Notes: generated by a model not told the origin, from the letters alone. 64,000 nt of DNA from Metallyticus violacea (GCA_030762175.1 CM060843.1:110887869-110951868); one strand, 5' to 3'; numbered from the stretch's first letter, positions 12,102-23,659 are shown. A program made the numbers and translations.

Positions 12102-12597
12102 CAGAACTTATCTCTCGTTGCCACGGCAGAGCTCCAAAAATGTCTGACAATAGATGATTCGTTGATGCTTTTCGACTGAGGAAAGAAGTCTAGGCACCCA
12201 CTTTGCACTAACCTTACTCATGCACCTCCAAGGGCCGACCGGCACGCTCTTTGTCTTCATTGCTTTCTCGACCCTTCGAAAAACTTTGGCCCATTTTTTT
12301 ACGGTAGAATATGAGAGGGATGTTCCCCCATATACACCGTCCAATAGCTGTTCAATTTCATTTGGAGTAAGTTGTTGATTTGTGAAGAGCTTAATAACAG
12401 TTCGATACTCCATTTTGAACATGTCACAATCTTCTACACATAGCCTTCTTTATGCAGCTATATCTGAACACTGAACACAGAGGAGAGGAAGTTACAGCTG
12501 CAATTATTTACTTAATACTAAGATATGACACCAGTTAAGGATTTTGTGAAGACAATAATCCTTATCGGCGAGGCCGGAAACTTGTGACCTACCCTCG
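12100..12597 (-). mobile_element. mariner element M1b, 5' half only
   Basis: The right edge has the M1 inverted end (ctaccctcg at 12589-12597) followed by TA. The sequence runs on the minus strand through the leader and the first half of the transposase, then stops at the SINE junction at 12100. The catalytic half and the other inverted end are gone. Confidence 0.87.
12108..12413 (-). pseudogene. mariner transposase N-terminal pseudogene (M1b)
   Basis: The frame is open from MEYRTVIKLFTNQQLTPNEI through LDGVYGG and YSTVKKWAKVF, the first helix-turn-helix of the M1 transposase; an upstream in-frame ATG at 12422 gives three extra residues. After GPWRC about 130 bp are missing compared with M1c, so the second helix-turn-helix is cut out and the frame rejoins at KVSAKWVPRLLSSV. 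It then runs out at the SINE fusion. All three catalytic Asp residues are absent. Codon 4 keeps Arg here, which shows that the stop in M1a is a private mutation. Confidence 0.82.
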
Positions 12598-12599
12598 TA

Positions 12600-13199
12600 C
12601 TTTAAAACTTATTTTTTTACACGTTTCTTTTATTTATAAGACAAAGAGTACTTACTTTATCTTACTCTATATCAGATTCATTTTTGACCAAATAGATGAA
12701 AAAATACGTTTTTCTTATATTCCCTCATTTGCATACAGCAATAATCTTAAAAAATGATGAAAACACCAGCCTTCGTTACTCCGCATTAATTAAAGCTCAC
12801 ACAAAACCAACTCATTACCCACAGTCTATCCCAACTTACAGAAACCCATCGCATTCTACGTCGCAAACGGTCATCAGAGGAATCCCTTCCATTTATCCTC
12901 GGAAAGCGTGCAGGTTTAAGATCAATGCGTACCATTCATCTTGACCCCTGACAGGTGATAGCGGCGAATGCTATTGTCGATTTTAGCGCCGAGAGAAAAC
13001 GCTTGGATCGAACAATTTGAGCTGTAGCGCATACTGTGCTATAATTAATTAATTTGTAGGTAATGGGGTTTTGTTTCCGTTGAGAAAATGTATGTTTCAT
13101 TACGCTGCCCTATCATCATTAACCACATCATTATTAGGTTAGTTTATCAGCACGGGTTTGTAAATAAAGGTAATGGCTTCGTGTTTTCTTTGAAACCTC
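12600..13199. other. AT-rich sequence, nothing recognised
   Basis: An 82-codon plus-strand frame (12696-12944) shows no motif. No structure or repeat is identified. Confidence 0.35.
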
Positions 13200-13610
13200 C
13201 TATTCATTGCAATCCCTTGCCAAATTTATCGTTCCTGGAAGGCTCTGAATGACAGCAACTGTGCTGTTTTTGTTGATGGCAGTGAACGAGCAGCCCATAC
13301 TTAGGGATTGCTTCTTTGTTATGCACAAACTTTCCTTTAGTTAATTTCATTAATTTGAGGAAGATGTCGACGTTGCAGAGGCTTATATCTGGTAAATATG
13401 GAGGATGCGCGAGATTTACCCCCATATTATTCAGTAAGCATTTCAAAATAGCTGCAGTGTAACGTCGGACTTTGTCATGCAGGGCAATGGGCACACATCT
13501 TTAAAAAGGTCAGCATTTTCTCAGAAAAGCAGAAGAAATATATGTTTCAGGTACCTGTGGTAGTACGCGGCATTAAAAGGAACTGTATGCTTCAGTGTCA
13601 CATTGAACGT
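13200..13610 (-). pseudogene. mariner-type transposase C-terminal fragment (M5)
   Basis: The minus strand carries VPFNAAYYHRYLKHIF, then IALHDKVRRYTAAILKCLLN, then LAHPPYLPDISLCNVDIFLK. The second block is the HDNARPHTA motif with Asn changed to Lys; the third is the HPPYSPDLSPCDFDLF motif with the final catalytic Asp replaced by Asn (CNV). A 96-codon frame (13204-13494) covers the last two. The N-terminal half is missing. Loss of the third Asp and the truncation mean it is dead. It is a different lineage from M1, whose motif reads APNDHFFF. Confidence 0.72.
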
Positions 13611-13614
13611 CATA

Positions 13615-14136
13615 TCATTTTCGTATTCCTGGATTCTTGGCATATATTTAATAATAATGATGATGACGATAATTGAAGATTAGATAGAATCCACCATTCA
13701 TGCCCTAACATTTCATTTGCTTCCACCTTTCATACAATACAATGATTCTTGAATGAATGCAGCTCTTCTCTGATGTAATGTTTCAAATTGTTTCCTGCAT
13801 AGGCATAATGGTGTCATTTCTGAACAACAATAAATGTTGTGCATCAAGCGGAATGCAAATTTGCGATGGTATTATTGCTTTAATCATATAATAAAACAGT
13901 TTATTCAAGATAGTCCTTCTATTACTGAAGGAAGTCATCAATGAAAAGGCCCAAGCAATTTTTTTTTTTTTTTTTTTTTTTTATGGATGTGGTATTCCTA
14001 TATCTAGTCACCTTCCTCACTGTCAACCCCCTACCTCCATTATAAATTGATTAAATTCTAAATTATGTGCTGCAATGCCAGGATGCCCTGTATTTGGTGC
14101 ATCCTCCATAATATCCCTTGCCAAACGCAAAACCCC
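13615..14136. other. unassigned, with a long poly(T) run
   Basis: A run of about 22 T at 13961-13982 could be the tail of a reverse-inserted retroelement, but the flanking sequence matches none of the SINE families here. Confidence 0.4.
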
Positions 14137-14295
14137 AGACAAGACAAGACTGCTGGCTATTTGGGGGGGGGAGGGGTAGCAATATATGAGAATTGTATTG
14201 CAATAAAGGGTAATTATATTTAAAAGGGAAATATAGTTTTTGTTTTTATCATACCTAGAAAATGGTTAGGCCGGAAACTTATGGACCAAACCTCG
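14137..14295 (+). mobile_element. mariner M1e, isolated 3' end
   Basis: Matches the last 160 bp of M1a: gacaagactgctggctattt, a G-run, NCIAIKGNYI (transposase C-terminus), tatcatacctagaaaatgg, then taggccggaaactta and the end ccaaacctcg followed by TA. The rest of the element is absent. Confidence 0.85.
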
Positions 14296-14297
14296 TA

Positions 14298-16621
14298 TTT
14301 CAGTTGTTCCTGATTTTGCTAATGTCTGAAGAGACCTTACATTGCCGATAATATTGTGAGTTATCGGCCTTACACTGGCGTCTGCCGGTGTGACTCTGCT
14401 ACGTAAAGAGGCCCAAACAAATAGCGCGATAGATTTTCTGAGCTTCCTTTTACCGCAACATTGCAATATAAATTTTCATTACATGGTCTTTAGTTTTATT
14501 ATTAAGATAGATTTATGTTTTGCACGTTAAAAATGCGTTCATAGATATATAAAAATTGTTAAAATGTGTATTATTGCTGTGCATGTGTTCCTTCAGTTGC
14601 TGCGGTATTTACCACATATTCCTGTCTACTATGACCGTCAGTGTTCTTCGGTTTCATCAGCATCGTCGTCGTCGTCTTCTGTTTCCTCTGCTAGAGAATT
14701 CAATGAATTCATATGCGGTAATTTTTATTCTAGTGTCTAAGCAGTTAAATAACCGGACCTGACATTTACATTCATATGAAGGATTTATGCTAAGATATGT
14801 CGTATTCGTGATTAAATTAAGGCTTGTAATTTTAATTTCTTCTTAAACAAAAATGTTATGGAAAAAGTTCCGGTATTAAGGATCTGATATGTTGGTTTCA
14901 CGATATTACTATAGGGATCTTTCTATTTGCAGACATCTAACAATTATTCTTAAAATAATAATGGAGCATTATTGCATAAATAAATGTATAATTTTGAATG
15001 CATTATTTGTAATACTTTGTTGAGGTAATCATAACATTTTTATTTTTCTGGTGCGTTAAAAGTGTTGAGAGATGTAAGATATTTACGTTTATGCCGTAGA
15101 CAAAACTGAATGAAAGGGGCACCTATTAGCTGCATGCTCCGTTGTTTGTTGGGATAGAAGCCAATGATATTGTCTGACGGAGAGCACAGCCATTTCAACT
15201 TTTTTACTAGCTCCTTAGGGAGGAAACTGCTCCTCCATTTTTCACTTTTTTCCCTTGAACTTTTCCCATTAATTTAAATGATTGAGAATTATGTCACATA
15301 GCCTCCCTCACCTTTAGACAAGGACATCTTCCGCACATAAATTCGTGTTTCTTTATTATTTACAAGTGGGAATGTAGAGCCGTGGATCACAGTTTACTGC
15401 AAAACATGCCTGGAGGTAGTGCGGCAAATCTTCAGCAGAAGGACAGTAATGGCTTTTTATCTGCTGCTTCTGCTCTGTATGTACTATAAACAAAAAGGTG
15501 ATGTAAAACGTTAAATATGCGGTAATGATAACAACCATAATTTAATTTGTACTACTTTACTACGCTGCTTTGATTATGACCATTTACACAGTTAAATATT
15601 GTATTATTAAATTAATTATGAACATAAAAATTGTATTTTAAGGCAAAATTAACAATTATAAGATTAACGAAACATATAAATATGTAGGTATTTACAAAAA
15701 GTTATTTTTTACCTTCGTCCACAGCTAAATGTTTCATTCGTCATCTTTCAATCAAATTTTCATTCACTCTACTTCCCACTTCCTCCCTTATATTTGCTTT
15801 AAGCTCCTCAAAAGTATGGGGCATTTCTATAAGGTTTATTTTTACACTAGTTAGCACAGGGATAAAAAGCTGTTGGAGAAGGTTAATCAAAAATCTATTA
15901 ATTATCAAGCAAACGGAACAAAACGGAATCTGTATCTCGGTAAGAATTTCTGCGAATCAAGTTATAGATGTATGCATGACTTGAAAATTACTCCATTGAA
16001 AAATATCATAGGAACTGAGCTAGCGTGTAAATCTTAGTTAAAAAGAGAAAGAAGAGGCATGCAGTGTGTATTAAGTGGTTATTTTGTAGTCGAATACGTC
16101 TTCAGCCATTCGCTTTAATGGGACGTATTTTATTTCCAGAAGTCGTCAGGTTTTAAACTGAGCCTCTTGCGGTGAAACTTGCAGCTAGTGCACAGTGGCT
16201 ATGATGGAGCATACTGTTAAAACATTTCTTGACAGAAATGCTGCCACTGCTTCCAAAAACTATTGAAACCCCGACGACTACTTTGAATAGCTTGTATCAT
16301 TTGGTCGTTTAAAACACATCTTTGTGCTCTGTCAGTTGGCATAGATATAATGTTAATTAATTCTAAAATAAAAAATTTAACCTGATATATTAACTAGTTT
16401 TTTAACTTCATCTAAAATTTATAACCCATCACAACAATTCAGGATGAACCAATAATCAAACCCATATTTTAAATTATTATTTTAATTATCTCAATTTTTA
16501 TACAGTGATATCATATTTTAAAGATGTTTACAAATGTGTCAAGTCATAAACTACAACAGATAATTCCACAATCAGAAGTCATGAAATTGCACGGTTCTGA
16601 TTAACACGATATAAATATGTA
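14298..16621. other. AT-rich sequence, nothing recognised
   Basis: No frame over 70 codons, no repeat head and no inverted ends. A cgtcgtcgtcgtct run sits near 14664. Confidence 0.4.
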
Positions 16622-16623
16622 TA

Positions 16624-17356
16624 CAGAGTGCAACAATAAGACACGACCACACTTTCAGGGCATATTTATCACATGTTCATCATGGACTTGTTCCGGTACA
16701 GTGCAATGGAAGAGTAAACAAATGCGGAGTTGGTAGATGCTGATGTTCGGACTAGCATACGGTAATGGACGTACCATATTTTCTTAGAGGATGCTCTACC
16801 TGTTATTCTAGAATATGTGCTTTTAGCAGCGCCACAAAACATGCATTTCATGCTCGTGACGCTCCTGATCATTTCAATGTTAACGTCCGTAACAAATTCC
16901 CTTGCAGATGGATAGGTAGAGGTGAACCAATTCCCTGGCCTCCACGCTCTGCGGACCTAAACCGATTAGATTTTTATTTGTGGCGGCATTTGTGAATCGA
17001 ACCCCGGTACAAGATGGAGAGAGTCTTTGTACCCGTATTGCGGAAGGCTGCGAAAAAATATGCAAATTTTCAGAGATACATCACCGCATCCGGGATTCAA
17101 TGTGGCAATGGGTTGATGCATGTACCAATGCTAGCGGAGGGCATTTTGAACATCTTGAAAGACAGAGTTTCATCTGGTACACTGGTACGTTCTGTTCCGG
17201 TATGTTTCCTACGATTAATGTATTATGAAGAGTTATAGAAAATGAGTTCTAATATGGAGATAGTGCGTTTCCGGACCCATGTCCATATAAAATAGTTTCT
17301 TCTTTTACTTGTAGGAACGTATCCTGAAAGTTTGGCCGTACTTATTGTTACACCGG
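16624..17356 (+). mobile_element. Tc1/mariner-type element M3, internally deleted
   Basis: A 733-bp element flanked by TA on both sides (16622-16623, 17357-17358). The ends pair over about 36 bp: cagagtgcaacaataag at the left against ccggtgtaacaataag read inward from the right, then ...actttcagg in both. Only the C-terminal half of a transposase is left inside, so it is a non-autonomous derivative. Confidence 0.85.
16750..17190 (+). pseudogene. transposase C-terminal pseudogene (M3)
   Basis: Readable pieces: LEYVLLAAPQNMHFM, then RDAPDHFNVNVRNKFP with the second catalytic Asp in a DGAPxHF-like motif, then RWIGRGEPIPWPPRSADLNR and LDFYLWRHL with the third Asp. A shifted frame follows with DACTNASGGHFEHLE, the usual C-terminal ending of this type. 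The N-terminal helix-turn-helix domains and the first Asp are missing and there are at least two frameshifts. The WIGRGGP..WPPRSPDL wording separates it from M1 and places it with M2 and M6 in the wider Tc1/mariner superfamily. Confidence 0.8.
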
Positions 17357-17562
17357 TATTTCCGTGTGTGTTTATTAATAGTATGTCACATTAATTTTAG
17401 GATAATATAACGTTTTGAATAAATATGTTATAAATTAAAGTTCAAGGTTTACCTACTGTTGAAGATATTGATAGTGAACAATAACTTTAAGAAATTTATA
17501 TGGGTGTCATTAAAAATATATCGATATGTCATTATATCGCGTTTTCTTCTACTCCTTCTTTT

Positions 17563-17840
17563 GGCTGCCACGGGTGGCCGCGGTTGTTAAGGCGCGGACT
17601 CGTGAGCGGGAGGTTTGAATCCCGCCAGGACCGTCCTCCCCGACTGGGCTTTTTTCCAAGTTTTCCTCAGTCCTCCTAAATGACAAATGCCGGGGAGGTA
17701 CCTTAAACTTAGGCCTGAAACGTTTCCTTCCTTATAAAATATCCTTTCGCAATTTACCATTTCATTTCATGTATCATCAGTGTTCACCGCTTGTGGTGCC
17801 TCAGTGGTAAAAACGAGCGTTAAACACTATTGAAAAAATA
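17563..17840 (+). mobile_element. SINE family B, full length, 13-bp target duplication
   Basis: Flanked by perfect direct repeats of tactccttctttt at 17550-17562 and 17841-17853. The head looks like a class II tRNA: an A-box ggtggccgcggttgttaagg and a B-box aggtttgaatcccgcc. The body has tttttccaagttttcctcag, aaatgccggggaggtacctt and catttcatgtatcatcagtg, and ends gcgttaaacactattgaaaa. The direct repeats define both ends exactly and show insertion by target-primed reverse transcription. Confidence 0.93.
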
Positions 17841-18160
17841 TACTCCTTCTTTTACTGCTCTGCCGCTGTTCTTCTCCTTGCATGAATTAAGAAGGTTAGT
17901 ACAGACATTAGGTTTGTATTCCATTCATATTATACAATAAAAGCAAGGACCTGTATAACTAAAGGGGGCGATTTCTGCAGGCTTTTCCTGGAAGGTTAAG
18001 GCAAAGTAAATATTTTATCCCAAGTGTGAAGGCTTAAGAAACAGCTTTGGAAGCAAAACACATGTTTTATTTTTAGCAATTAAGCAAACCATTTTTATCT
18101 TTCAATGAGCTTACTGTAATAGGTTGAATCAGATTATGTATTACAGTTTCATCCCCTCTG

Positions 18161-18470
18161 TCGGTCCTGGTGGAGTAGTGGTTACCATACTGGCCTTCTA
18201 AACCCAAGATCGCGGGTTCGAACCCGGCCAGGACCGATGGATTTTTTCGGGCATAAAAATCGTAAGTATGGCTTCCTTCGGAAGGGAAGTAAAGCCGTGG
18301 ATCTCCCGTGTCGTACATTTACGGCACGAAAAAGAACCTCAAGCCTGAAAGAGAGGCCTCTGAGCAAAATTTGTCGGCCGTTTCACGCCCTGATTTGAAT
18401 GGGACACTGATGACCTGAGTTGTTGAAGAGCGTCCATAAATAAGCCAATCAAAAAAAAAAAAAAAAAAAA
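18161..18470 (+). mobile_element. SINE family A, full length with A20 tail
   Basis: The head ggtcctggtggagtagtgg (A-box region) and gcgggttcgaacccggcc (B-box) form a 7-bp acceptor-like pair, gtcctgg with ccaggac. The body is complete through cggccgtttcacgccctga, gatgacctgagttgttgaag and cataaataagccaatc, then a run of 20 A (18451-18470). This is the best model for the family. A pol III promoter inside the head is inferred from the boxes. No clean target duplication is seen. Confidence 0.93.
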
Positions 18471-18847
18471 TGTCCTCTAAACAATCTTGCCCTGCAGGAA
18501 ATAAACTTTGTTATTAGCCTTATGATTTATCTGGTTTTCTCAATTGGTTCTTTGCAAAACAAAGTGTTTTTTGAGAATTTCGTTCATATCCTCTTGTTCT
18601 ATTTGCTTTAATTTTTTTTTTTTCATTTAATTTTTTTTTTTCTTTTTAGATTTAGTTTCAGACTCAATTTTTTATATAGCGTCGAACAGTGGAAGAACTT
18701 TTACGAAAAGCTTAATATCGCCGAACAAATATCGCAGACGACGTGATGGGTACGAACAACGGGATCGATTCGTAATTACTGTGGTAGAATCCACAGAGAA
18801 GAAGGCGGGACCTCAAAGGATGAAATAAGATTGAGAACACATGGTAT

Positions 18848-19159
18848 CTACCACAGGTAATCTTCAACTTCAAGGCTTCTAACATTTTCTGTAGCTAAAA
18901 GCACTTCCGCTTTTGAACGAGACTGCCTGCCTTTTCCAGATGCTTGGTAAGCATACAAGACAGGGTTTTTTGAAGTGAATAATTTCTTCAAAGAAATAAA
19001 ATCTGAGGACAGATATCGCCACTTCAATTTTTCAAACGACTCCCTATAGCATGTGTGACATTGACAGAGTGCTAAAGTAAAGTATATCCACAAAGAAAAA
19101 TGCTCATCTTCCCAACGGACTATAACTTGTGTCACCGATGAAGTAGTTGGGGAGGACAT
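18848..19159 (-). CDS. 103-residue frame, unrecognised, doubtful
   Basis: The frame opens MSSPTTSSVTQVIVRWEDEH and ends EVEDYLW. It includes two Cys pairs close together (CQCHTCY) and a basic patch, GKGRQSRSK. It is one of the few frames over 100 codons here that is neither simple repeat nor SINE shadow. There are no introns, promoter, polyadenylation signal or homologues that I can point to, and the length is within chance for 64 kb. I would treat it as unproven. Confidence 0.15.
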   Translation of the reverse strand: MSSPTTSSVTQVIVRWEDEHFSLWIYFTLALCQCHTCYRESFEKLKWRYLSSDFISLKKLFTSKNPVLYAYQASGKGRQSRSKAEVLLATENVRSLEVEDYLW

Positions 19160-19817
19160 AGTACGCGGAACTACGAATTCTATGACAGAGATAAATAAAA
19201 AAGTAGATTACCACTATTAAGTGACAAAGTTTCTCTCTTATAACATACACGTTTCTCCTGTCTTACAAGAAAGTGTTTCGGCTTAAACAGGACCTTTCAG
19301 TTAAAAATGTTTTGTACAGAGAGTAATTTCTTAATACTAATTATGATTCTAATAGCATACTCTAATATAATATTTTGTTTGACTTAATACACTTAATACA
19401 CTTCTCGTATTAGGATGCAAGACACAACATGAATTAGAACAGTAGTAAAATAAATGTAACCAAACTAAAAAAAAAAACTAATCAATTTATTATTCTAATC
19501 TTAAAACTACCATGTTCCAAATTCTGTATTATCCATAAGTAATACCTCTATATTATTCCGCTGTATCACACCGCATGCCAAGTCAGTATAGCTTCACATA
19601 ACAGCTATTGCCAGGAATACTAAATCATAGAGCGATGTACTGGATGAAACAGCTAGTTATGAATAAACAAATGCATGTTCTTTATAAACGCTGCTAATTC
19701 TTAGTTAAATCGAGGAAGTGTTTGTAAGGTTTTATGCCACGACTAGCCGCAGACCCTCTGTGAGGCACTTCCGTTCTTTCGCGTTGTGCTCAATATATAC
19801 TCTTTTGTTCATGACGT

Positions 19818-20101
19818 GTCGATCCTGGTGGTGTAGTGATACTTGCCTCTTAAACCCAAAATCGTGGGTTCATCCCCAGCTAAGGTAGATGGATTTTAAG
19901 GCGTAAATATCCTAAGTATGGCTTCCTTCGGAAGGGAAGTAAAGTCGTGGGTCCCAGGTATTACATTTACGGCACGATAAAGAGCCTCAAACCTGAAAGT
20001 ACAGACCTGTGAGCAAAATTTTACCGGCCGTTTCACGCTATGAATTGAATGGGACGCTGATGACCTGAGATGTTAAAGAGGGTCAGTAAATAAATCAAAT
20101 C
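19818..20101 (+). mobile_element. SINE family A, older copy
   Basis: The head is degraded: gatcctggtggtgtagtg, then about 6 bp missing, and the B-box reads gtgggttcatcccc. The body is clear (cctaagtatggcttccttcg, ctgatgacctgagatgttaa) and the tail is gtaaataaatcaaat without an A-run. More substitutions than at 18161 suggest an older insertion. Confidence 0.9.
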
Positions 20102-20920
20102 CACAACCGCTTATGGTGTGTTGGTATCGTGGGGAGGGAGAAATGGTTATCGAGGTTGTTCCCTCAGGGTACTTGTGGATGATGTTGAGCAGCCGCTATT
20201 TGTTTTGAACAACATATTGTACTTAGAAGAAAAATAAAAATAGTTTTTGTGAAAACAAGGTTTATACGTTTTATATCTATGTCAGTTATAAATTCTAAAA
20301 ATAAAAGAGTTAAGCTATAGGGGAATATATAACAGTTGATAATTAGTAATTTTATTATGTGATGATTGTAATATTTAGGCCAGCATAAACACAAAATGTT
20401 AGTTCTTAGAGAAATTAAAACCCCATGGATTTGGGGGGGGGGGGTAGAGATCATTAAACAATATACGTTATAGCTCAAAAGCAACGTGTTCTCGACATGG
20501 AAACTTTGGGGGGGGGGAGGTGTTGGAATGAATAAACCAAGAAAAATTCACAGATATTATCTGCGACAAATACGTCCATTGCGTATCTTCTTCCACTGTT
20601 TACCCTCCTCTGCTATTAAGAAGCCGATGCCAAGTCAGTCGCCTAGAGGGGAGCTAATTGTCTCTGGGTACATATAGATTACATGTAAACGCGGAGGGAT
20701 TACTGAATTGGTCCAATGTGAGGGCCGCCTCGAGGACATCACACATACAGAAAGAAACACACATTTAGAGATGGAATGAGGATGAATAATGAAATGGAAG
20801 ATGAATTCGTGATAAAAATAAATACTAGCCCATAATTTCCCATTCTGGGAAAACCACGGATAACTTCAGTGAGGTTAGACGGAAGCAGGATTTAAAACTA
20901 GCACCTCTCGAATACGAACC
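20102..20920. other. unassigned, with two G-runs
   Basis: Poly(G) runs at about 20432-20443 and 20507-20516. Minus frame 20164-20484 (106 codons) is AT-rich, hydrophobic and low in complexity, and is probably chance. Confidence 0.35.
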
Positions 20921-20924
20921 CAAA

Positions 20925-21092
20925 GAGGTACCGCCTGAGCCAACCCGCAGTGAGCGAAACGCTTGGAACTCGTATTTGGGAGGTTCTAGGTTTCAAATTT
21001 CTTCGAATCGGCTATTCTAACCTTGGTTTATGGTTTCCTCTGGTCGCTTAAGCGATCTTTTCTTCCCGCAAATATTCCGATCCTCCATTTCA
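20925..21092 (+). repeat. degenerate tRNA-headed SINE-like repeat (family D)
   Basis: A tRNA-like head: cttggaactcgtatttggga fits an anticodon arm and gttctaggtttcaaattt a T-arm/B-box. The body has cggctattctaaccttgg, ggtttcctctggtcgcttaa and ttccgatcctccatttcaat. The head-then-pyrimidine-rich-body layout is that of a SINE, but the body differs from families A and B. No tail or target duplication is seen. Confidence 0.42.
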
Positions 21093-21493
21093 ATTCATTT
21101 TATTTTTATTGGTTCTGTTACAGGTCGAAAATGTCAAGTGAGGTGAGCTAGTACGGTGTTGCAGTGGCTTGCACTTTCGATCCCGCCGAGATGTTCTCTC
21201 CGACCCTATGCACAAGTGTTAACGAAATATGTGAACCTATATAATTTTCCATTCAAACTAATATTGAAACTATGGTCCATAATTTCTTTATTTCTTGGTG
21301 TGCTTTATTCAAGCACTAAATCGTTTTATATCGTCAGTATAGTGGTGAACTAGAGCAGAATACACTTGGTGTATGAATCATAATTATTTTAATTAAAGTT
21401 TCATTGTTTGAAAAGGCAATTAGTTGGATAGTAGTAAGGAATAAGAATATATTTGCTAATACATTCACAATGACACCACTACCGTAAGCTACT

Positions 21494-21640
21494 GCACGGG
21501 ACCCACGGCTTTACTTTCTTTCAGTAGAAAGCCACACTTAGGATTTTTACCCCAGAAGAAATCCAGCGATCCTGGCCGGGATTGAACCCGGATCTTTGAT
21601 CTACGAGGCAAAGGTTACCACTAGACCCCTAGTACCGACC
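21494..21640 (-). mobile_element. SINE family A, 5' half
   Basis: Minus-strand copy with the head (gtaccgac, accactagac, ggattgaacccgg as the reversed B-box) and the front of the body up to cgggacccacggctttac. The 3' half and tail are absent, so it was cut after insertion. Confidence 0.85.
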
Positions 21641-21644
21641 CCAG

Positions 21645-22545
21645 TAATGTACTTCAAACTCATTTTAAATATCAGTTAAACAGATATAAAAACATACAAT
21701 AAAAATCCCAAGCTTTTACAGTTTGTGCATAAATAACTAACTTTTTACAGAGCATTTGTTTTTCATACGATGCATTATCGAACGCAAATAACGAAATGAA
21801 GTACTATTTGTGTAACATATAAAAGTAATTTACATAAAATAACTACAGATAACTTTCGAATGAAAGTAGCAATGAATTAAAGAAAAAGTAAGAAACTTAA
21901 TAACTAACTTTGTTTCTGAAGTTTAAAGGCCGACTGTTCTCCTAAACTGCACGCGAATACCACGATAAGATCTGTAAAGCCAGCAGAGAGGCGAGGGAAT
22001 ATATTAGGTACCTGACTGCTTTACTGTTCATATATTTTATTATTTTATGTTTTTGTACGGTAATTAATGTGTAAGAAAAATCTTATTGTATCACTTTTAC
22101 TTTTATTTCTCGCTTTTTATCCCAATTTATCTTTAATGTTTAGAATGCATAAGTTAAATAACTGATTCAGTTAATATTTACTTTCCCACAGGTCGGGGAA
22201 CACCCAAATACTCTGAACGTGACTTCACAACTTTGTTTGTGCTGTATTTATACTAAATTAATTTAGGTAACATAAAGAGTTATAGGTTTTAATGTTTGCT
22301 TTAGTGTCAAATTTTATTTAGTTGTGGTTTATATATAAACCCCTTAATAGGAATATTTGCAATTATTGAATTTGATTGGCATACAATAAAATTCAAAGTG
22401 TGCATGTAAGTACCTAGCGTTTCATATATTTAAGACAAAATAAATTGAATTATTAAATGACTCTTTCTTGTAGTTATAAAGGTAAGGAATGTCTCAAGTA
22501 TGAATTTCTACAAATAAAATTGTTTTTTGCAATAAAAGAAACTAG
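21645..22545. other. AT-rich sequence, nothing recognised
   Basis: No frame, repeat or structure is supported. Confidence 0.35.
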
Positions 22546-22549
22546 TAAA

Positions 22550-22990
22550 TAAATCAGTCCTAACTATTTCTGCAACTTCCTAAAATGAGGATTGTTAAAC
22601 CTCTCTTACCACTAGTTTACAGCCTTCTTGACTTCATTATACGTTGAAAAATTCCTTACTTGAAGTTTTTCTTACCATTTTGGGAACAGAACAAAGTCGC
22701 TGGAAGTTTGATTTGACTAGTAGTAGTAGTTCAAGCATGCGTCATTAATTGCAGCCATTCCAACACAAGACTCGTGGCTCAAAGCACTGTGCTGAAGAAA
22801 GCACAGACCTCGTTTCCCTACATTTCTCCTTGATTGCATGTCGTACTTTTGAAATTACATTTGCATAATAATGATCTGCTATTATGACTGCTCTCTGCCA
22901 ATAGACAACCAGAATAAAACCTTGTGCATATAACAAAATATTTTTATTTCTTACATTACATTTTTGTTTCACAATCATAATAGCTCATCC
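22550..22990 (-). pseudogene. eroded mariner transposase, C-terminal half (M8)
   Basis: On the minus strand, across frames: ILLYAQGFILVVYWQRAVII, then ADHYYANVISKVRHAIKEK (the segment before the second Asp), then GLCFLQHSALSHESCVGMAA, which lines up with the HDNAPxHxS motif but has lost the Asp. DFVLFPKW, which keeps the third Asp of the SDYFLFP motif, and RNFSTYNEVKKAVN follow. A 77-codon frame (22745-22978) covers the first part. Several stops and one shift. The wording differs from M1 (HESCVxMAAI), so it is a separate mariner lineage. No inverted ends are seen. Confidence 0.66.
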
Positions 22991-23371
22991 ATATTCACAA
23001 ATATCTTAACAAATTTCTGTGTGTCTGCTTAAAACTATTTTGAATTTTGCTTTCAAATGTTGACTCTCAACAGTTTTTGAGGAGGGTATTAACACCAGTA
23101 CTTCAAATTCATTATTAATACTATATTTTCTGTCTGTTTCCTTTAATTTATTTTTTGTAACAATTTTCCAAGAACTATGGCTATTTACACAGAATTTTCT
23201 GTCACATCGTTTCACGATAGAGTATTTCCTCAAAGTTTGCCGACATATATTGGCGAACATGAAAAAGGGGATTTTCTCTTCATGTGCAGTTATTTAATCA
23301 ACAGTTTTTTTTTGCTGCACATATCGAATCGCACTTTTTATCATTTACGTAGCTGCAATGACGAAGTACAA

Positions 23372-23656
23372 GTCGGTTCTGGTGGTGTAGTGGTAACCAT
23401 ACTTGCCTTCTAAACCCAAGATCGCGGGTTCAAACTCGGCCAGGACCGATGGTTTTTTTCGGGCGTAAAAATCCTAAGCATGGAAGGGAAGTAAAGCCGT
23501 GGATCCTCAGTTGTACTTTACGGCACGATAAAGAACCTCAAGCCTGAAAAAAGAGGCCTCTGAACAAAATTTATCGGATGTTTAATGCCCTGAATAGAAT
23601 GGGACTCTGATGACCTGAGGTGTTACAGAGCGTCCTTAAATAAACCAAATAAAAAA
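23372..23656 (+). mobile_element. SINE family A
   Basis: Complete head (ggttctggtggtgtagtgg, gcgggttcaaactcggcc) and a body missing about 16 bp where other copies read gcttccttcgg. The tail is cttaaataaaccaaat plus a short A-run. A 7-bp imperfect direct repeat (agtacaa/agtgcaa) flanks it and may be the target duplication. Confidence 0.9.
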
Positions 23657-23659
23657 TTA

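Noticed and set aside
18161..18232. A tRNA gene at the head of the SINE
   Set aside because: The acceptor-like stem pairs, but the anticodon stem does not form cleanly and the same head recurs with the same 200-bp body elsewhere, so it is a SINE.
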